A stretch of DNA of 64,000 nucleotides from CAIWHR01 sp963836265. Its GTDB lineage: Bacteria; Pseudomonadota; Gammaproteobacteria; Burkholderiales; Casimicrobiaceae. Positions 61,170 to 64,000 of this stretch are shown here, in pieces. The stretch is taken from positions 1 to 64,000 of the forward strand of contig CAWIIO010000008.1 in NCBI GenBank assembly GCA_963836265.1, in the 5' to 3' direction. Made by a program: the position numbers and the translations under genes. Within the stretch, counting starts at the first letter, position 1. Each line of letters begins with the position of its first letter. The notes under the pieces were generated by a model that saw only the letters and a program-made list of their open reading frames with translations, was not told the DNA's origin and made no database searches.

Positions 61170-62259
61170 CGCAACCGCCGCGACGGCAGCGCCGAAGGTA
61201 CGGGCACTCGACGTCCCCAGGGTGCGGCGCATCCTGCGTTTCGTCATCGGCGTCACTCTTGCGACCGCCTACTGCAGCTACATCAATTGGCCTTTCTCGT
61301 TCATGCTGGTGGCGCTGGTGATCGCCCTGATGGCGCTGCCCGCGCCGGCGCCGTCGCTGCGGTTCGCGGTGTGGACGGTGACCAAACTCATCTTTTTCAG
61401 CGGGCTCGGCGTGGCGCTGATGCTTCCCTTGCACAGCTATCAGCTCATCGGGCTCGCCTTGGTCGCGCTCATCCTCTTCGTCACCTTTTACCTCCAGACT
61501 GAGGGCCGGATCGCGAGCCTGAGCGTCATCTTCGTGATCGTCGGCGTGACCCTCATCCCCGCGTTCGGGCAGAACAATATGGACGTGGGGGTCGAGTTCG
61601 CGAAGGGCTTCTCGCAGAGCGCCCTGGCGCTGTTTCCCGTCATCTGGATCGCCTTCGCCGTGCTGCCCGAAGGTGTGTTCCCGGGCCTGCCGAATGCGCC
61701 CCGGGTCGAAGGCACTTCAACGGACCGGGGGACTCTTGCGTTGCGGCCGGTCGTGGTGCTGCTGCCGCTCTTTGTCTACATGCTGAGCAGCGACAACAAC
61801 ATTCGCTACCTGATCGGCTACTACCAGCCGGCCATGATCGCGCAGCACGCGAGCCGGGCGACGGCGCGCAAGCTGGCCGGCGACCTGTTCCTGGCCACGA
61901 TCATCGGTGCCACGGCGGGTCTCGTCATGTGGTGGCTGATGAAACTGTGGCCGTCCTGGTTCTGGTTCGTCCTGATGATGGTGCTGTTCTCGTTCTTTTT
62001 CGCGACCCGCATCTTCGCCGACGGTCCTCGCCCGCTGACGCCGAACCATTACCGGTGGAGCTATGGTCTGTCGACGCTGGTCTTCATCGTCTTCCCCGAC
62101 GCCCTGACGCAGGGGTTCACGGGTGACGATCCGAACATGAAGTTCTACCAACGCATCCTCGACTACCTTCTCGTCACCTCTTATTCCGTCTTCGCAGTGC
62201 TGGTCTTTGACGCGGTCGTGGATCGCCTGTCCGCCTTGCGCAAACGAATTACAACGTGA
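61159..62259 (+). CDS. DUF2955 inner-membrane protein (FUSC-like)
   Basis: A 366-residue polytopic protein with about ten hydrophobic segments in two groups, beginning FVIGVTLATAYCSYINWPF and ending in a basic tail (RLSALRKRITT). DUF2955 proteins accompany HlyD-type adaptors in the aromatic-acid efflux (AaeAB-like) group. It overlaps the adaptor gene by 11 bp, so the three genes form one operon for export of an aromatic or other organic acid. Confidence 0.85.
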   Translation: MPIDATAATAAPKVRALDVPRVRRILRFVIGVTLATAYCSYINWPFSFMLVALVIALMALPAPAPSLRFAVWTVTKLIFFSGLGVALMLPLHSYQLIGLALVALILFVTFYLQTEGRIASLSVIFVIVGVTLIPAFGQNNMDVGVEFAKGFSQSALALFPVIWIAFAVLPEGVFPGLPNAPRVEGTSTDRGTLALRPVVVLLPLFVYMLSSDNNIRYLIGYYQPAMIAQHASRATARKLAGDLFLATIIGATAGLVMWWLMKLWPSWFWFVLMMVLFSFFFATRIFADGPRPLTPNHYRWSYGLSTLVFIVFPDALTQGFTGDDPNMKFYQRILDYLLVTSYSVFAVLVFDAVVDRLSALRKRITT

Positions 62260-62284
62260 TCGGATGCCGACGAAGGAGGGCACG

Positions 62285-62366
62285 ATGCGCTGGAATCTGC
62301 AATACACGATCAGGAGCTACATCAGCGGCTCCGCGATTGACTCGTGGCTGTCGAAGGAGGCCATCG

Positions 62367-62392
<26 letters not shown>
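62285..62392 (+). CDS. Small ORF, possibly the stub of a membrane-protein gene
   Basis: A 35-residue frame: MRWNLQYTIRSYISGSAID, followed by a tail that overlaps the next gene. The start resembles the first residues of a class of inner-membrane proteins (WNLQYTIRSY then a hydrophobic segment) commonly encoded after such efflux genes, but the expected membrane helix is absent. A GGAGGGCACG box precedes ATG 62285. It may be the 5' end of a deleted gene joined to the glucosidase, or a short coupling peptide. Confidence 0.35.

Positions 62393-64000
<1,608 letters not shown>

Noticed and set aside
59028..61256. A 742-codon minus-strand frame opposite the efflux genes
   Set aside because: Shadow frame spanning parts of two well-supported genes; low-complexity Arg/Leu composition.

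Overview
The window is GC-rich DNA of beta/gammaproteobacterial type. The gene set (IscR-SUF cluster, patatin/acetoacetate decarboxylase/3-hydroxybutyrate dehydrogenase operon, quinoprotein genes, a tungsten-type aldehyde oxidoreductase) fits best with a Burkholderiales- or Rhodocyclales-like organism, but no rRNA or tRNA is present to settle this. It is an accessory-rich stretch with many insertion sequences (IS) and broken genes. Identifications are by reading protein motifs and by recall of families, not by database search.

1-8 kb, quinoprotein block. An IS sits directly upstream of a TonB-dependent receptor that closely resembles the PQQ importer PqqU/YncD. A cytochrome b561, an IS5 remnant, a Rieske protein and a PQQ-dependent alcohol dehydrogenase with the Asp-x-Asp signature of lanthanide enzymes follow. 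A secreted SUMF1-domain protein is on the other strand. 8.7-16.3 kb: an aldehyde:ferredoxin oxidoreductase (AOR) operon of AorABC type (polyferredoxin, tungsten subunit, FAD subunit, MoaD-like protein, small unknown), with a second FAD-subunit paralogue upstream, then a PQQ-associated beta-propeller protein. 16.5-25.5 kb: an IS630 element, an integrase relic, a NarL-type two-component pair divergent from a second TonB receptor, a deleted IS1182 and another transposase.

25.5-33 kb holds the least understood system: a radical SAM protein with a C-terminal CCAEP tail, an ATP-grasp protein, a putative 2OG-Fe(II) oxygenase, a DUF971 protein, and the start of a SagB-type nitroreductase cut off by an IS. 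YggX, a VIT iron transporter and relics of a metallo-hydrolase and AMP nucleosidase lie beside it. 33.2-40.4 kb is an IscR-controlled SUF Fe-S assembly operon (sufA-B-C-D-S-U-nfu plus a Rieske ferredoxin) with ATGA overlaps; it ends in a DUF971 relic cut by an IS.

41.9-51.6 kb: an AraC-type regulator and two matching candidate operators, one before a run of envelope genes that includes a DszB-like desulfinase homologue, the other before the patatin-ADC-BdhA ketone-body/PHB operon. 51.6-58.2 kb: a three-gene molybdopterin oxidoreductase complex whose electron-transfer subunit fuses a degenerate NuoF-like region, a GltD-like flavoprotein and two 4Fe-4S clusters, followed by a BASS-family transporter. 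58.3-62.3 kb: a tripartite efflux set (NodT-type outer-membrane lipoprotein, HlyD-type adaptor, DUF2955 membrane protein). The window ends inside a large GH63-like glucosidase.

Together the genes point to a redox-versatile organism relying on PQQ, pterin-bound W/Mo, B12/radical SAM and Fe-S cofactors, in a region repeatedly remodelled by IS elements.
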